Below, piece by piece: positions 8,638 through 15,715 of a stretch of DNA of 31,754 nt. Position numbers and translations under genes: made by a program. Numbering within the stretch: the stretch's first letter is position 1; every line of letters begins with the position of its first letter. Origin of the DNA: a virus. Below the pieces are notes generated by a model. It was not told the DNA's origin. It made no database searches and worked only from the letters and a program-made list of their open reading frames with translations. The DNA lies in the IMG/VR virus record IMGVR_UViG_3300020411_003518, positions 1 to 31,754 of that record; one strand, 5' to 3'.

Positions 8638-9948
8638 ATGGGAAGGAAACTCAGCTTTACGGGAATAGCAGCTGGTGGCGGTGGCGGTGGCGGCGGAGGT
8701 GGTAGCGCACCGTTGAACTGGTGGGAAGACACTTGGAATGTTGTTGCGTCGTCGACGTTTTGGATTAGAAGTTCTTCTTACAGCAGTCAGAGTTCCACAA
8801 CGTACCAACGTTTTGGTGCGCTGAAGCATAAGGGTGCATTTGGCGGCATCTTCGACCCTTGGACTACGAATAATAACGGGGGACCTTACGCTAAAGGCTT
8901 CTTTGTTGACCAGACGACTGGAGCTATTACTGAGGGCAGCGGTTCACTTATATGGGGTCATAATTACGGTGCGACATTTACGACTTTACATAGAGGTAAT
9001 GTAGGAAACGACTACGTAGTTAGAGGTGGATGTACAAACCCTAGCTACGGCTCCAGCTATAGAGATTGGTGGTACGGTGCTCGTTTTAATAGTTCTGGAA
9101 ATCCTTCACAGACCTCGTACAGTTCTGGATCTCCTAGTGGAGATTTAGCAGAGCATAGCAATGGTGACCTTGCTATGGCTCAAACTAGTGTTAACGGTAC
9201 GACTTACTTCAGAAGGTCTGGTTACAACAGAAATGACAGTAGATATTGGCATAGTAGGGCTTATTTTAACGGTAATGGTGGTAGTTACGACGAATGGAGC
9301 AACCCTAGTTCAAGTACATCTACTAACTACTGCACTTCTTTTACCCCTCAAGAGAGAGGTTCCAATCCTTACGGATGTATTTGGTGGTATAACAGCAGTA
9401 GCCAACAGCAATGGACTGGAGTATATGGCGATACTCTTGCCCGAGGCTCCGCCACCGCTGTCAGCAACACGACGTTAGGCTGGCATGGAAACTGTCACGG
9501 TTTTGTTATGAGTAATAACAAGGTTTTGATGACGGCAGGTGGATCTCCTACAAACACCGGATTGATGGATATAACGAACGGAAACTTCAGCGGCATGCCC
9601 AGCGCTGCCCAGTATGGTATTTTGGCTCTATGTTCCAATACAGATTATTCTCAGAGCTGCCATTTGCCAAGACCTACATGGCCTGAGGTAGCAGATTCAT
9701 GGATGATGTCAACGAGTGGCAAGGGCTATGCCGTCATCAAGATTAATCCAACGACATGCAATGTAACTGTAGTGACGGCTAAAGACACAGTCATAGCAGG
9801 CTTAGGTTCTACTCCTCCAACTAGAGCCAGCCAGCTAACGTCTATTACAGGAGATACAAACCAGTACTATGTTTTTGCTGACGTTACAGGTGGTAGGGCA
9901 AACATAACTGTATACGACAATCCTTTCAAGGATGCTGATATGAGCTAA
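8638..9948 (+). CDS. Gly-rich, aromatic-rich virion protein
   Basis: A 436-residue protein with the best ribosome site of the module (AGGAGG, 8623-8628, nine bases before ATG). After MGRKLSFTGIAAG comes an uninterrupted poly-Gly stretch (residues 13-22), then a long domain rich in Trp, Tyr, Ser and Asn, probably a beta-propeller or beta-helix, with scattered Cys. No enzyme motif is visible. The Gly linker probably attaches the domain to a fibre core and pairs in style with the Gly-rich C-terminus of the 5284 gene. Likely a receptor-facing fibre or tip protein; family not recognised. Confidence 0.6.
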   Translation: MGRKLSFTGIAAGGGGGGGGGGSAPLNWWEDTWNVVASSTFWIRSSSYSSQSSTTYQRFGALKHKGAFGGIFDPWTTNNNGGPYAKGFFVDQTTGAITEGSGSLIWGHNYGATFTTLHRGNVGNDYVVRGGCTNPSYGSSYRDWWYGARFNSSGNPSQTSYSSGSPSGDLAEHSNGDLAMAQTSVNGTTYFRRSGYNRNDSRYWHSRAYFNGNGGSYDEWSNPSSSTSTNYCTSFTPQERGSNPYGCIWWYNSSSQQQWTGVYGDTLARGSATAVSNTTLGWHGNCHGFVMSNNKVLMTAGGSPTNTGLMDITNGNFSGMPSAAQYGILALCSNTDYSQSCHLPRPTWPEVADSWMMSTSGKGYAVIKINPTTCNVTVVTAKDTVIAGLGSTPPTRASQLTSITGDTNQYYVFADVTGGRANITVYDNPFKDADMS

Positions 9949-9986
9949 TTATGATCTTTTATACTATTAACAAGAGACATTAGATT

Positions 9987-10250
9987 ATGGCAAACATCAC
10001 AGCAGCTCAACTAAGAACCGAAAGAAATACTCGCTTAGCAGCGAGTGATTATTTACTTTCCCCAGATCTGTACAATACGTACGCACCAGGGTCTCAGACG
10101 ATGTTAGCGGATTATCGTCAAAAGCTTAGAGATTTACCTGCTTTACATGCCGAGGAAGGGGATACAATCGACGATACCAAGATTGAATGGCCAGAGAAAC
10201 CTTTGATTTCTGTATTGGAAGGCGAACCTGCCAAGCAATTACCTGCTTAG
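9987..10250 (+). CDS. Phage tail assembly chaperone-like protein
   Basis: Encodes 87 residues. The motif LRTERNTRLAASDYLLSPD followed by ADYRQKLRDLPAL matches the small tail assembly chaperone-like family (Phage_tail_APC, PF16778), where RxxRNxLLxxTDW and YRQxLRDLP are the hallmarks; here SDYLLSPD takes the place of TDWxxLPD. It ends in a Pro-rich tail (EWPEKP). The family typically sits directly after fibre genes, as here. It probably assists fibre or tail folding and is not itself a major virion part. Confidence 0.7.
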   Translation: MANITAAQLRTERNTRLAASDYLLSPDLYNTYAPGSQTMLADYRQKLRDLPALHAEEGDTIDDTKIEWPEKPLISVLEGEPAKQLPA

Positions 10251-10302
10251 GTGGCTATTTAACCGAAACCTTAGTACAATCTGGTAGCTAAAAATAAAAG
10301 CT

Positions 10303-10530
10303 ATGCAAACTCCAGCATTTGGTACAAAAGAATGGGTTCAGGAGAACCAAAATCGTGCTGATTATATGAATTTTTTATATGATCATTTCGATAGAGATCA
10401 TGCTCCTATAGGTTTAAGGCATACCTTTACAGGACTCGCTAAGTTACGTGCAGAAGAATTAGGTAGACCCTTGATGGATGCTGAGATTAAAGTATGGGAT
10501 AAGTTGGATCATACTGTAGGTGCAAATTAG
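10303..10530 (+). CDS. Small hypothetical protein
   Basis: Encodes 75 residues from ATG 10303, predicted mainly helical, with an acidic/His-rich centre (YDHFDRDHAP) and the motif GLAKLRAEELGRPLMDAEIKVWD. No signal peptide or membrane segment. It overlaps the next frame by 11 bp, so the two are probably translated together. I do not recognise the family. The 52-bp gap upstream is A/T-rich and holds no clear promoter. Confidence 0.55.
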   Translation: MQTPAFGTKEWVQENQNRADYMNFLYDHFDRDHAPIGLRHTFTGLAKLRAEELGRPLMDAEIKVWDKLDHTVGAN

Positions 10531-10711
10531 TAGTCCTTTTCAGGAACTAAATTCTATCGTGGCGACACGAGATTTCCTTTTAAGACTCACTGATACTAAG
10601 GAGTCTCCGCGAATTCCTGGCGAAGTTAGGAGAGAGGCTAGAGCTTTGTTACGTCATTATCCTCCTGTCTATCGGTTGAAACCGTTGCTGGAAGAGGCAT
10701 TATATAAATAA
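10520..10711 (+). CDS. BPSL0761-like small protein
   Basis: Encodes 63 residues from GTG 10520. The core VATRDFLLRLTDTKESPRIPGEVRREARALLRHYP matches the BPSL0761-type family seen in phages and prophages, of unknown function (TREFL ... LP..VR.EA..LLRHYP). The start is uncertain: GTG 10520 overlaps the upstream gene by 11 bp and has no ribosome site, while GTG 10559 lies 13 bases after AGGA and would still keep the core. It sits in a run of small genes downstream of the fibre chaperone, where this family is often found. Confidence 0.6.
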   Translation: MQISSPFQELNSIVATRDFLLRLTDTKESPRIPGEVRREARALLRHYPPVYRLKPLLEEALYK

Positions 10712-10727
10712 CAACTACAATAAGTAG

Positions 10728-10883
10728 ATGGACTTACTATCTGAGTCTGATAGAGAAAAGCGTAAAGAATTACGTCGCATTATCGATGCTTGGGGTACTC
10801 CTCGTGCATACGATAAAGAAACTACTATCGAGGCTCAGAAACAATATATCCAACTTCAAATGAAATCTTCGGGGAGACTCTAA
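10728..10883 (+). CDS. Small charged hypothetical protein
   Basis: A 51-residue frame from ATG 10728 to TAA 10881-10883, sixteen bases after the previous stop and three bases before the next start. It is helical and highly charged (ESDREKRKELRRIIDAWGTP, then Gln/Lys-rich). The tight spacing on both sides and its length without a stop support a real gene. No function recognised. Confidence 0.55.
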   Translation: MDLLSESDREKRKELRRIIDAWGTPRAYDKETTIEAQKQYIQLQMKSSGRL

Positions 10884-10886
10884 ATC

Positions 10887-11927
10887 ATGGTAAGGATGGC
10901 AGGTTTAGAGGAAAGAATGTTGGGTTGGCCTGAATTCAGGAATCCTAGAGATAGGTATGCTTATTCCAGTCCTGAAGCGATAGGAGAGATAATACCTGGG
11001 ATTAGAGATCTTTTGCATAGATATGATGATCCTGTTGAAATCAGTTCAGGTCCTTATATACCTAGTGAAGATACTTCCGAGATTGTCCCTCTTGTAGAGT
11101 CTAGCGGTGGTGGAATCACAGGCATGAAGGATGAGATTCCTAGATACATGAATCCAATCACAGGTGATATGGAAGTTGCTGGGCTATTTGATCGACTAAA
11201 AAGCGGCGGATCAGGAGGTGGAGTACCGGAAACCAAGAATAAATGGGGCGTATTAGATTCCAAGCTTGTGGAAAGTGGTGACATGACTCTACAAGAATTT
11301 ATAGAGAAATGGGGTATTAATCCGAGTGATTATGAACAGCTACCTCAAGCTTTTGCTAAGCCTGGCCAAAGCCCAGGTGATGACAGGTCGAAAGATCCTT
11401 ATGACAAGGATTGGCCTGCCCCTGCACCACTTGCACCGAAATTAGCTCATGTAAATAAAACTGGTACAGCACATGATTGGCAGGATCCTAATCATGGTGG
11501 TATTCGTGTTCCTGGTGGAACTGTAAATCCTCATGGCCAGAGAGGAGGTCTTACTTATCCCGATGGTAGAGCCAAATATTCCCAAGAAGAGGTGCTCCAA
11601 ATGATGAAAGATGGAAAGATAGATCCTAATAGTTATAAATGGGACGATAGATTTTGGCCTGCAGATTCTCGACCTGGGGATGGTAGTAATCTGACTCCAG
11701 AAGCACAAAAACTTTATGATAGTATTTTTAGTGAGGATTTAAATTCTGGATTAGGGAAGAGTCCTAAATTAGCTAGTAACGTAGTAGGTTACGAAGACTG
11801 GACTATAGACGGACCAAGAGAACAAGGTCCTATTCCTGCTCTTCAAAACACCAGATCTATTGATCAGGGAAAATTAAAAAGTTTAATGGACGAGCTTAGA
11901 GATATGAGGCTTCGAGGAGTATTATGA
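10887..11927 (+). CDS. Unassigned Pro/Gly-rich protein, probable virion component
   Basis: A 346-residue protein starting ATG 10887; a second in-frame ATG at 10896 is possible. It is low-complexity in parts (Pro, Gly, Asp), with no signal peptide, membrane segment or catalytic motif. A short helical motif TLQEFIEKWGINPSDYEQLP lies near residues 133-152, and a second helical segment KYSQEEVLQMMKDGKIDP near 231-248. The C-terminus is a charged helix (LKSLMDELRDMRLRGVL). Its ATGA overlap with a following 10-codon frame suggests coupling. The two minus-strand genes just downstream (12224, 12888) have a similar polar, Gly/Pro-rich style. Function unknown. Confidence 0.5.
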   Translation: MVRMAGLEERMLGWPEFRNPRDRYAYSSPEAIGEIIPGIRDLLHRYDDPVEISSGPYIPSEDTSEIVPLVESSGGGITGMKDEIPRYMNPITGDMEVAGLFDRLKSGGSGGGVPETKNKWGVLDSKLVESGDMTLQEFIEKWGINPSDYEQLPQAFAKPGQSPGDDRSKDPYDKDWPAPAPLAPKLAHVNKTGTAHDWQDPNHGGIRVPGGTVNPHGQRGGLTYPDGRAKYSQEEVLQMMKDGKIDPNSYKWDDRFWPADSRPGDGSNLTPEAQKLYDSIFSEDLNSGLGKSPKLASNVVGYEDWTIDGPREQGPIPALQNTRSIDQGKLKSLMDELRDMRLRGVL

Positions 11928-12095
11928 CCGAACTATTTAACGAGGTTAAGTATTAATCAACGATCTAAATATAGTTTAAAATTAATTAAACTTGCTCGCA
12001 AAGCAGAGCACTGTACTTCTCGTGAAGAAGCACAGAAAATTTTACGTAAAACTAAAAAAACACAAAAGAAAATTTTTAAACTAAATCATGAATGA
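11924..12095 (+). CDS. Small basic helical protein, apparently split by a +1 frameshift
   Basis: An ATG at 11924 with a strong GAGGAG ribosome site (11914-11919) opens a ten-codon frame (MTELFNEVKY) that stops at TAA 11954-11956. Skipping one T places the reading in a frame that continues as NQRSKYSLKLIKLARKAEH and on to TGA 12093-12095, an all-helical Lys/Arg-rich protein. The second frame alone has no ATG, GTG or TTG start, only ATT at 11952 six bases after GAGG. The whole therefore looks like one gene of about 56 residues with an extra T (mutation, sequencing error or programmed +1 shift). It overlaps the next gene's start by 8 bases. Function unknown. Confidence 0.45.
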
Positions 12096-12231
12096 TTTTC
12101 AGTTAGCTGTTCTTTATTGTTATTTACCTTTTATTGTTTTTATTACTTTTTATTATTTAACACAGCCTAGTGACGATGATGATGATGATGATGATAGAGG
12201 TACTTTAGTCCCTGCGTATTATCCTACTTAA
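12088..12231 (+). CDS. Tiny single-pass membrane protein with poly-Asp tail
   Basis: A 47-residue product: a hydrophobic N-terminal segment (residues 5-24, rich in Phe, Ile, Leu, Tyr) that would span a membrane once, then eight consecutive Asp (GAC plus seven GAT codons, 12172-12195) and a short tail GTLVPAYYPT. I recall similar cyanophage mini-proteins with a membrane helix, a poly-Asp run and a final P-x-Y motif, but no function is known for them. Its last 8 bases overlap the end of the convergent gene at 12224. Confidence 0.55.
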   Translation: MNDFQLAVLYCYLPFIVFITFYYLTQPSDDDDDDDDRGTLVPAYYPT

Positions 12232-12886
12232 GACTTGAGCCGCCTAAAGTATCAAACCCTCTAAATTTGCCTACAGAAGACGTATCAGTGCCGAAAGTTT
12301 TATTATTTCCTGCTCCTCTGAAAGAGGGATTGCTTGGTAGGTTTTTACCTTGAGTATCATTAAATTTCGCGTTAATTCTTGCTAAAGCCTGATTAATTTT
12401 AAAACCGAATCCATCGTCATATGATCGGTGTTGGTAGTTATTAACTTTTGCATCTGGAGCTAATGTCACGTTGACAGTCTTAGAGTTATCTCCTACTGCT
12501 TGAGATATCTTTGCAATTGCTGCTTTTCTTGTGGCATTAGTTCCTGATGGCCCTTTATTTCCTCCTCCCCATTTTCGCCAAGGAACGCCTTGAGAAAACT
12601 TACGGTCAGGAAAATTTTCGCTTTCAAACGCCCAATTGTATTCTCTATTTTCTTCTGGAGTCGCCACTCTTGAGAGATACACAGCCCGATCCATGCTGTC
12701 TATTTCCGATCTGCCGTAACGTTTACCTTCTTCTATATGGTTGCTTAGCAACTTTTTCCATTTTTCTTGGGCTGTCTTTCTTTTTGCTTCCTCTTGAACA
12801 GGGTCAATGATTTGCTCTGTTTCAGGGGTTTTTTGATGTCTTTTGGATCTTAAAAGATCAGTTGTGAAAGATGGTAATTGAGACAT
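12224..12886 (-). CDS. Hypothetical polar protein
   Basis: From ATG at 12886 the product is 220 residues. A longer in-frame start (12922) would overlap the upstream gene, while 12886 lies one base after that gene's stop (TAAAATG), so the shorter form is preferred. The N-terminal third is charged and helical (QEEAKRKTAQEKWKKLL); then comes GVPWRKWGGGNKGP, a helical stretch and a Gly/Asn/Ser-rich C-terminus. No signal peptide or catalytic motif. It forms a two-gene unit with 12888-13382. Its end overlaps the convergent poly-Asp gene by 8 bp. Function unknown; virion or morphogenesis roles are possible from context only. Confidence 0.5.
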   Translation of the reverse strand: MSQLPSFTTDLLRSKRHQKTPETEQIIDPVQEEAKRKTAQEKWKKLLSNHIEEGKRYGRSEIDSMDRAVYLSRVATPEENREYNWAFESENFPDRKFSQGVPWRKWGGGNKGPSGTNATRKAAIAKISQAVGDNSKTVNVTLAPDAKVNNYQHRSYDDGFGFKINQALARINAKFNDTQGKNLPSNPSFRGAGNNKTFGTDTSSVGKFRGFDTLGGSSLK

Positions 12887-12887
12887 T

Positions 12888-13382
12888 TTAAAAACGAATA
12901 TCGTCTCCAAAGAGTTTTGCAATATCTATATCGTTTGCGGATCCACCTACACCTTCTTTTAAATAAGGATATTTATATTCGAGCAAGGCTCGAGTCACGG
13001 CATCCTCTGGACTTGATCCTGGCTGCATAGGTGTTACGCCACGATTGGAATCATAATTGATTTCGTAGGTTGGATCACCACCAAATAAACCAGGAGTTAC
13101 ATTGGCTTCCCATTTACTGCCTACAGGATGAATTTTTAGCCCTCCAGTATTTCTATCAAGCGTTGCGTGTGGGCTGACCTTTCCGCTTAACAATATATCT
13201 TTAATACGATTTACCTCTGGATTATTAGTATCGGCATCCATAGCAAATCGCATACCTTTAGGAATAACCCCAAAATCATAGAAATCTCTTATATTGGTGT
13301 ATTGCTCACCAAACGCTTCACTTCCTATAGTTCTCGCAGTCCCGCCTAATCCAGGATTGCTAACTGGTGATCCGAAAGGCAC
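12888..13382 (-). CDS. Hypothetical protein, first gene of a two-gene minus unit
   Basis: Encodes 164 residues from ATG 13382. Polar, Gly/Pro/Asp-rich, without signal peptide, membrane segment or recognised motif; the centre reads as short beta strands (GGLKIHPVGSKWEANV). It ends one base before the next gene's start, so the two are almost certainly co-transcribed. Transcription must start in the 103-bp divergent gap shared with the HNH gene, which carries an inverted repeat at 13442-13455. I do not recognise the family. Confidence 0.5.
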   Translation of the reverse strand: MPFGSPVSNPGLGGTARTIGSEAFGEQYTNIRDFYDFGVIPKGMRFAMDADTNNPEVNRIKDILLSGKVSPHATLDRNTGGLKIHPVGSKWEANVTPGLFGGDPTYEINYDSNRGVTPMQPGSSPEDAVTRALLEYKYPYLKEGVGGSANDIDIAKLFGDDIRF

Positions 13383-13435
13383 GATTTGTATTTAATACCG
13401 TAACTCCTATTGTAAAGCTTTTGCAAAAACTAAGA

Positions 13436-13461
13436 ACTTAATCCCTGTCAGGGGAGTTTAA
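13436..13461. promoter_or_regulatory. Imperfect inverted repeat in divergent gap
   Basis: The core TCCCTGTCAGGGGA (13442-13455) has CCCTG and CAGGG arms around one T. Flanking CTTAA (left) and TTAAG (right) extend the symmetry with a small bulge. It lies between divergent genes (13382 minus, 13486 plus). Its CCCTGTCA matches eight bases of the motif clustered at 25182-25521, so the same DNA-binding protein could act at both places. No T-run follows, so a terminator is unlikely. Confidence 0.45.
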
Positions 13462-13485
13462 GGTGGATCTAATTGATATTGGTGT

Positions 13486-13989
13486 ATGACACCCGAGCGA
13501 TGGGAGGCTTACATGTACGGCCTCATCGACTTGTCCCCCGGTTCTGCTAAGAAGCATTTTCGGCAATCTATTAAAGATGAATGGGGGTGTTGTGCTTATT
13601 GTGGCAGAGTCCCAGATAAAGATGATGAATCGTCTGAAATGACATTAGATCATGTTAAGCCAAGGTTCTTCGGAGGGAGTAGTTTAAGGTCTAACCTTGT
13701 TCCTGCTTGCACACGTTGCAATAAGGACAAGGGAAGCATTCGCTACTGGAGGCATTGGTATGACAAACAGGATTTCTACTGTCCTGCAAAAGCAGCCAGA
13801 ATTGAAACATGGCTTCAACCTGAATCGATAGGAGGTAACAATGGAAGAGGAATTCACTATCGAACAACAGTACGCCCTCAGAAGGCTCAGGATCGAAATG
13901 CAGGAGCTCTCGCGAGCAGAACTCATGGAAGCATTATTAGAATGCTCGGAGGATCTATATCGGCAGAAGCAGTTCTTTTTGCAGCTTAG
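13486..13989 (+). CDS. HNH endonuclease
   Basis: Up to 167 residues from ATG 13486. The HNH/zinc fold is clear: CAYC (C36, C39), TLDHVKPR (D55, H56), SLRSNLVPACTRCNKDKGS (N70, C75, C78, N79). The family makes metal-dependent DNA cuts, often as free-standing homing enzymes or packaging-linked nucleases. The fold ends near residue 110. The last 49 or so residues are read out of frame through the nblA-like gene (13841 onward) and look non-native, so the ancestral stop was probably lost or shifted. There is no strong ribosome site; AAGGTGG at 13460-13466 is about 19 bases away. Activity is inferred from intact motif residues. Confidence 0.75.
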   Translation: MTPERWEAYMYGLIDLSPGSAKKHFRQSIKDEWGCCAYCGRVPDKDDESSEMTLDHVKPRFFGGSSLRSNLVPACTRCNKDKGSIRYWRHWYDKQDFYCPAKAARIETWLQPESIGGNNGRGIHYRTTVRPQKAQDRNAGALASRTHGSIIRMLGGSISAEAVLFAA

Positions 13990-14182
13990 TCATGAGGCAG
14001 GTTTTACTTTTCGCTTAGAAGATAAAATTCCTGCCCTTGTGCCAACTAGTGAAGAAGATTTCAAGAAGGTGTTCGGGTATAACCCCACTCCGGAGGAGAA
14101 AGCAACTTACGTGAATGGCCTATACGATGATGCCACTATGGAGTTAGATATGGACGAAATTGTACTTGATTCTGAAGACTGA
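13841..14182 (+). CDS. nblA: NblA-like phycobilisome degradation protein
   Basis: Encodes 113 residues with a strong GGAGG ribosome site (13831-13835, five bases before ATG). The N-terminal 55 residues resemble NblA: EEFTIEQQYALRRLRIE, then ELSRAELMEALLE and a second helix. NblA is a small helical protein (about 60 residues) that binds phycobilisomes and delivers them to Clp protease. Freshwater cyanophages encode it, which could release amino acids and alter light harvesting during infection. Here an acidic extension of about 50 residues follows, including VPTSEEDFKKVFGYNPTPEEKA, not present in the classical form. With hli genes downstream, it suggests manipulation of host light harvesting. 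The similarity is judged by eye; a structural-protein alternative is not excluded. Confidence 0.6.
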   Translation: MEEEFTIEQQYALRRLRIEMQELSRAELMEALLECSEDLYRQKQFFLQLSHEAGFTFRLEDKIPALVPTSEEDFKKVFGYNPTPEEKATYVNGLYDDATMELDMDEIVLDSED

Positions 14183-14216
14183 TCATATACAATCAAGTAA
14201 CTATGTATAAGGCGTT

Positions 14217-14597
14217 ATGGAAGCGGTGATCACCGGAGCTATTGCTGCGATTATAGGCTTAGCATCTGGACAAGCAATCAGTGTTCGCTTGGCGGGAGTT
14301 AAAGGTAAAGATGAGAGTCGTATAGCAGCTTTAGAAGCAAGTGTATCGACCATGATTACTCGAGAAGAAGTTCAAAGTGCTTTCCTGCAGGTAGCCAAGA
14401 TCGAAGCAGAGAAGCAAAAAGCGGCAATGACGCCTCCTCCTATACCTTCAAATGTATCTTTTGAAGAAGCCGTTTTAAGTAGGCAGCAAAATTTACAACG
14501 AGCAGCAGCTCAAACTGATCAAGTGAATCAGCAAATGAATCAACAATTAGCAGCATTGCAATCTCGCTTAAAAGAGATACAGTCGGGACAGTCTTAA
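14217..14597 (+). CDS. Membrane-anchored coiled-coil protein
   Basis: Encodes 126 residues. An N-terminal hydrophobic helix (about residues 3-25, AVITGAIAAIIGLASGQAI) is followed by a helical region, a Pro-rich hinge (MTPPPIPSN) and a long Gln/Ala/Leu-rich C-terminal coiled coil (about 85-124). The AAGG at 14209-14212 lies near the start. Topology resembles small phage membrane proteins such as spanin-like or holin-associated factors, but no lipobox or holin pair is evident, so lysis is only one possibility. It is followed 7 bp later by the DUF2997 gene. Confidence 0.5.
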   Translation: MEAVITGAIAAIIGLASGQAISVRLAGVKGKDESRIAALEASVSTMITREEVQSAFLQVAKIEAEKQKAAMTPPPIPSNVSFEEAVLSRQQNLQRAAAQTDQVNQQMNQQLAALQSRLKEIQSGQS

Positions 14598-14604
14598 TTT
14601 TCAT

Positions 14605-14817
14605 ATGCCTGAAACAACAATTAAGTTCAAAGTTGATCAAAATGGCAACGTAAAGGAGGAAGTAATAGGTGTTGTGTGCAGTAATTGTACTGACATAACC
14701 AAGCAAGTTGAAAGCGACTTAGGCTCAGTTATATCAAGGACTTTGAAAGGAGAATATTATCAACCTTGTACTATAAATCAAGCAGACCAGAAAGAAATAG
14801 TGGCACAAACCGAGTAA
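14605..14817 (+). CDS. DUF2997 family protein
   Basis: Encodes 70 residues. The order IKFKVDQNGNVKEEVIGVVCSNCTDITKQVESDLGSV...EYYQP matches DUF2997: a beta-hairpin, a GxxCxxxT step, an LG motif and a final EYY. DUF2997 genes in cyanobacteria often lie beside ycf35/DUF1257; no such partner is seen here. The family's function is unknown. It has two Cys at the C-x-x-C position (CSNC), where many members have only one, so a redox or metal role is conceivable. A weak hairpin (TACCT-attac-AGGTA, 14821-14835) follows the gene. Confidence 0.7.
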   Translation: MPETTIKFKVDQNGNVKEEVIGVVCSNCTDITKQVESDLGSVISRTLKGEYYQPCTINQADQKEIVAQTE

Positions 14818-14870
14818 AACTACCTATTACAGGTATTAACATAAAGGTTTATTTACTCACTTGAGTACTC

Positions 14871-15236
14871 ATGATTAAGTCTGCTCTTATAGCTGCAGCA
14901 TCTTCTATAGCTATCTCTCCAGCTGTTTTTGCTGGTCCTTATGTCAATGTTGAAACTAACGCTGGTTGGTTAGACAAAGAATTTACTGCTGCTGTTACTG
15001 ATATTCATTTCGGCGTAGAAGGTCAGAACGGAGCTTGGAACTATTACGCACAAGGTGGCCCTGCTTACGTTAAGGTCGCTGATGTTGATGGAGAAGTTCG
15101 TCTTTCAGGTAAAGCTGGCGGTGGATACGCTATCTCTGAGTCTGTAGGCGTTTATGGCGAACTATCTGCACGTACTGGCGAAGATAAGGAAGATTTCTCA
15201 ACAGGCGGTAAACTAGGTCTTAAGTACAAGTTCTAG
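14871..15236 (+). CDS. Exported outer-membrane-like beta-barrel protein
   Basis: Encodes 121 residues with a clear signal peptide (MIKSALIAAASSIAISPAVFAG, cut expected after Ala-Phe-Ala). The mature part alternates in short amphipathic strands (GPYVNVETNAGW, IHFGVEGQNGAW, YAQGGPAYVKV, VRLSGKAGGGYAI, VGVYGELSART) and ends KLGLKYKF, with a terminal Phe as in outer membrane barrels. I recall close cyanophage relatives annotated as porin-like or hypothetical. It is probably inserted in the outer membrane of the infected cell; possible roles are superinfection exclusion or envelope change. It starts a run of small genes through 16514. Confidence 0.65.
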   Translation: MIKSALIAAASSIAISPAVFAGPYVNVETNAGWLDKEFTAAVTDIHFGVEGQNGAWNYYAQGGPAYVKVADVDGEVRLSGKAGGGYAISESVGVYGELSARTGEDKEDFSTGGKLGLKYKF

Positions 15237-15241
15237 TTCCC

Positions 15242-15496
15242 ATGAGCCAGAAGATATTTAATATCTTCGCTGTTGCCAGCCTCGCACTTTCCAGCAGTCT
15301 TGCTGTAGGTGTGGTGGCTGGTATTTTTTATGTCAGAAGTGACGCAGCGAAAGAAGCAGTTAAGTCTCGCTTAATGAAGCTGATCACTCCTGACATCGAT
15401 GGGCAAATGATGAAAGCGGTTCCCGATATAGGTAACGCCACCTTAGATGCAATCAAATTCCCAGACACGACAGGACCTGTAGCACCAAAACTTTAG
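15242..15496 (+). CDS. Small membrane-anchored hypothetical protein
   Basis: Encodes 84 residues and begins 5 bp after the previous stop. Residues 8-32 form a hydrophobic segment (IFAVASLALSSSLAVGVVAGIFYV) followed by a basic/polar C-terminal part, so a single-pass membrane protein with an N-terminal anchor is expected. Similar short membrane proteins occur in cyanophage genomes without known function. No enzyme motif. The close spacing suggests one transcript with the outer-membrane-like protein. Confidence 0.55.
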   Translation: MSQKIFNIFAVASLALSSSLAVGVVAGIFYVRSDAAKEAVKSRLMKLITPDIDGQMMKAVPDIGNATLDAIKFPDTTGPVAPKL

Positions 15497-15511
15497 ACTG
15501 AACGTATCAAC

Positions 15512-15715
15512 ATGATTGCTACGCTCGTGACTCTTGATGTCATTGATGTAGGAGAACATGAATTCATCTACAAACGACTAGATGGTTCATACTATGCTTT
15601 ACGTGTAAGAGCAGGAAAAGCAGATGAGATTATTGAGTTGGGTGATATCCCTCCTGAAAGACGTTCCCGTCAGGAGCCAATAATTCATGGGGACGATCAG
15701 GATCCCGAAGATTAA
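15512..15715 (+). CDS. Small acidic hypothetical protein
   Basis: Encodes 67 residues. The N-terminal half predicts a small beta-sheet (IATLVTLDVIDVGEHEFIYKRLDGSYYALRV); the C-terminus is Glu/Pro/Arg-rich, then acidic (HGDDQDPED). Its last 29 bases overlap the start of the next gene in another frame, suggesting coupled translation. Family not recognised. Confidence 0.5.
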   Translation: MIATLVTLDVIDVGEHEFIYKRLDGSYYALRVRAGKADEIIELGDIPPERRSRQEPIIHGDDQDPED

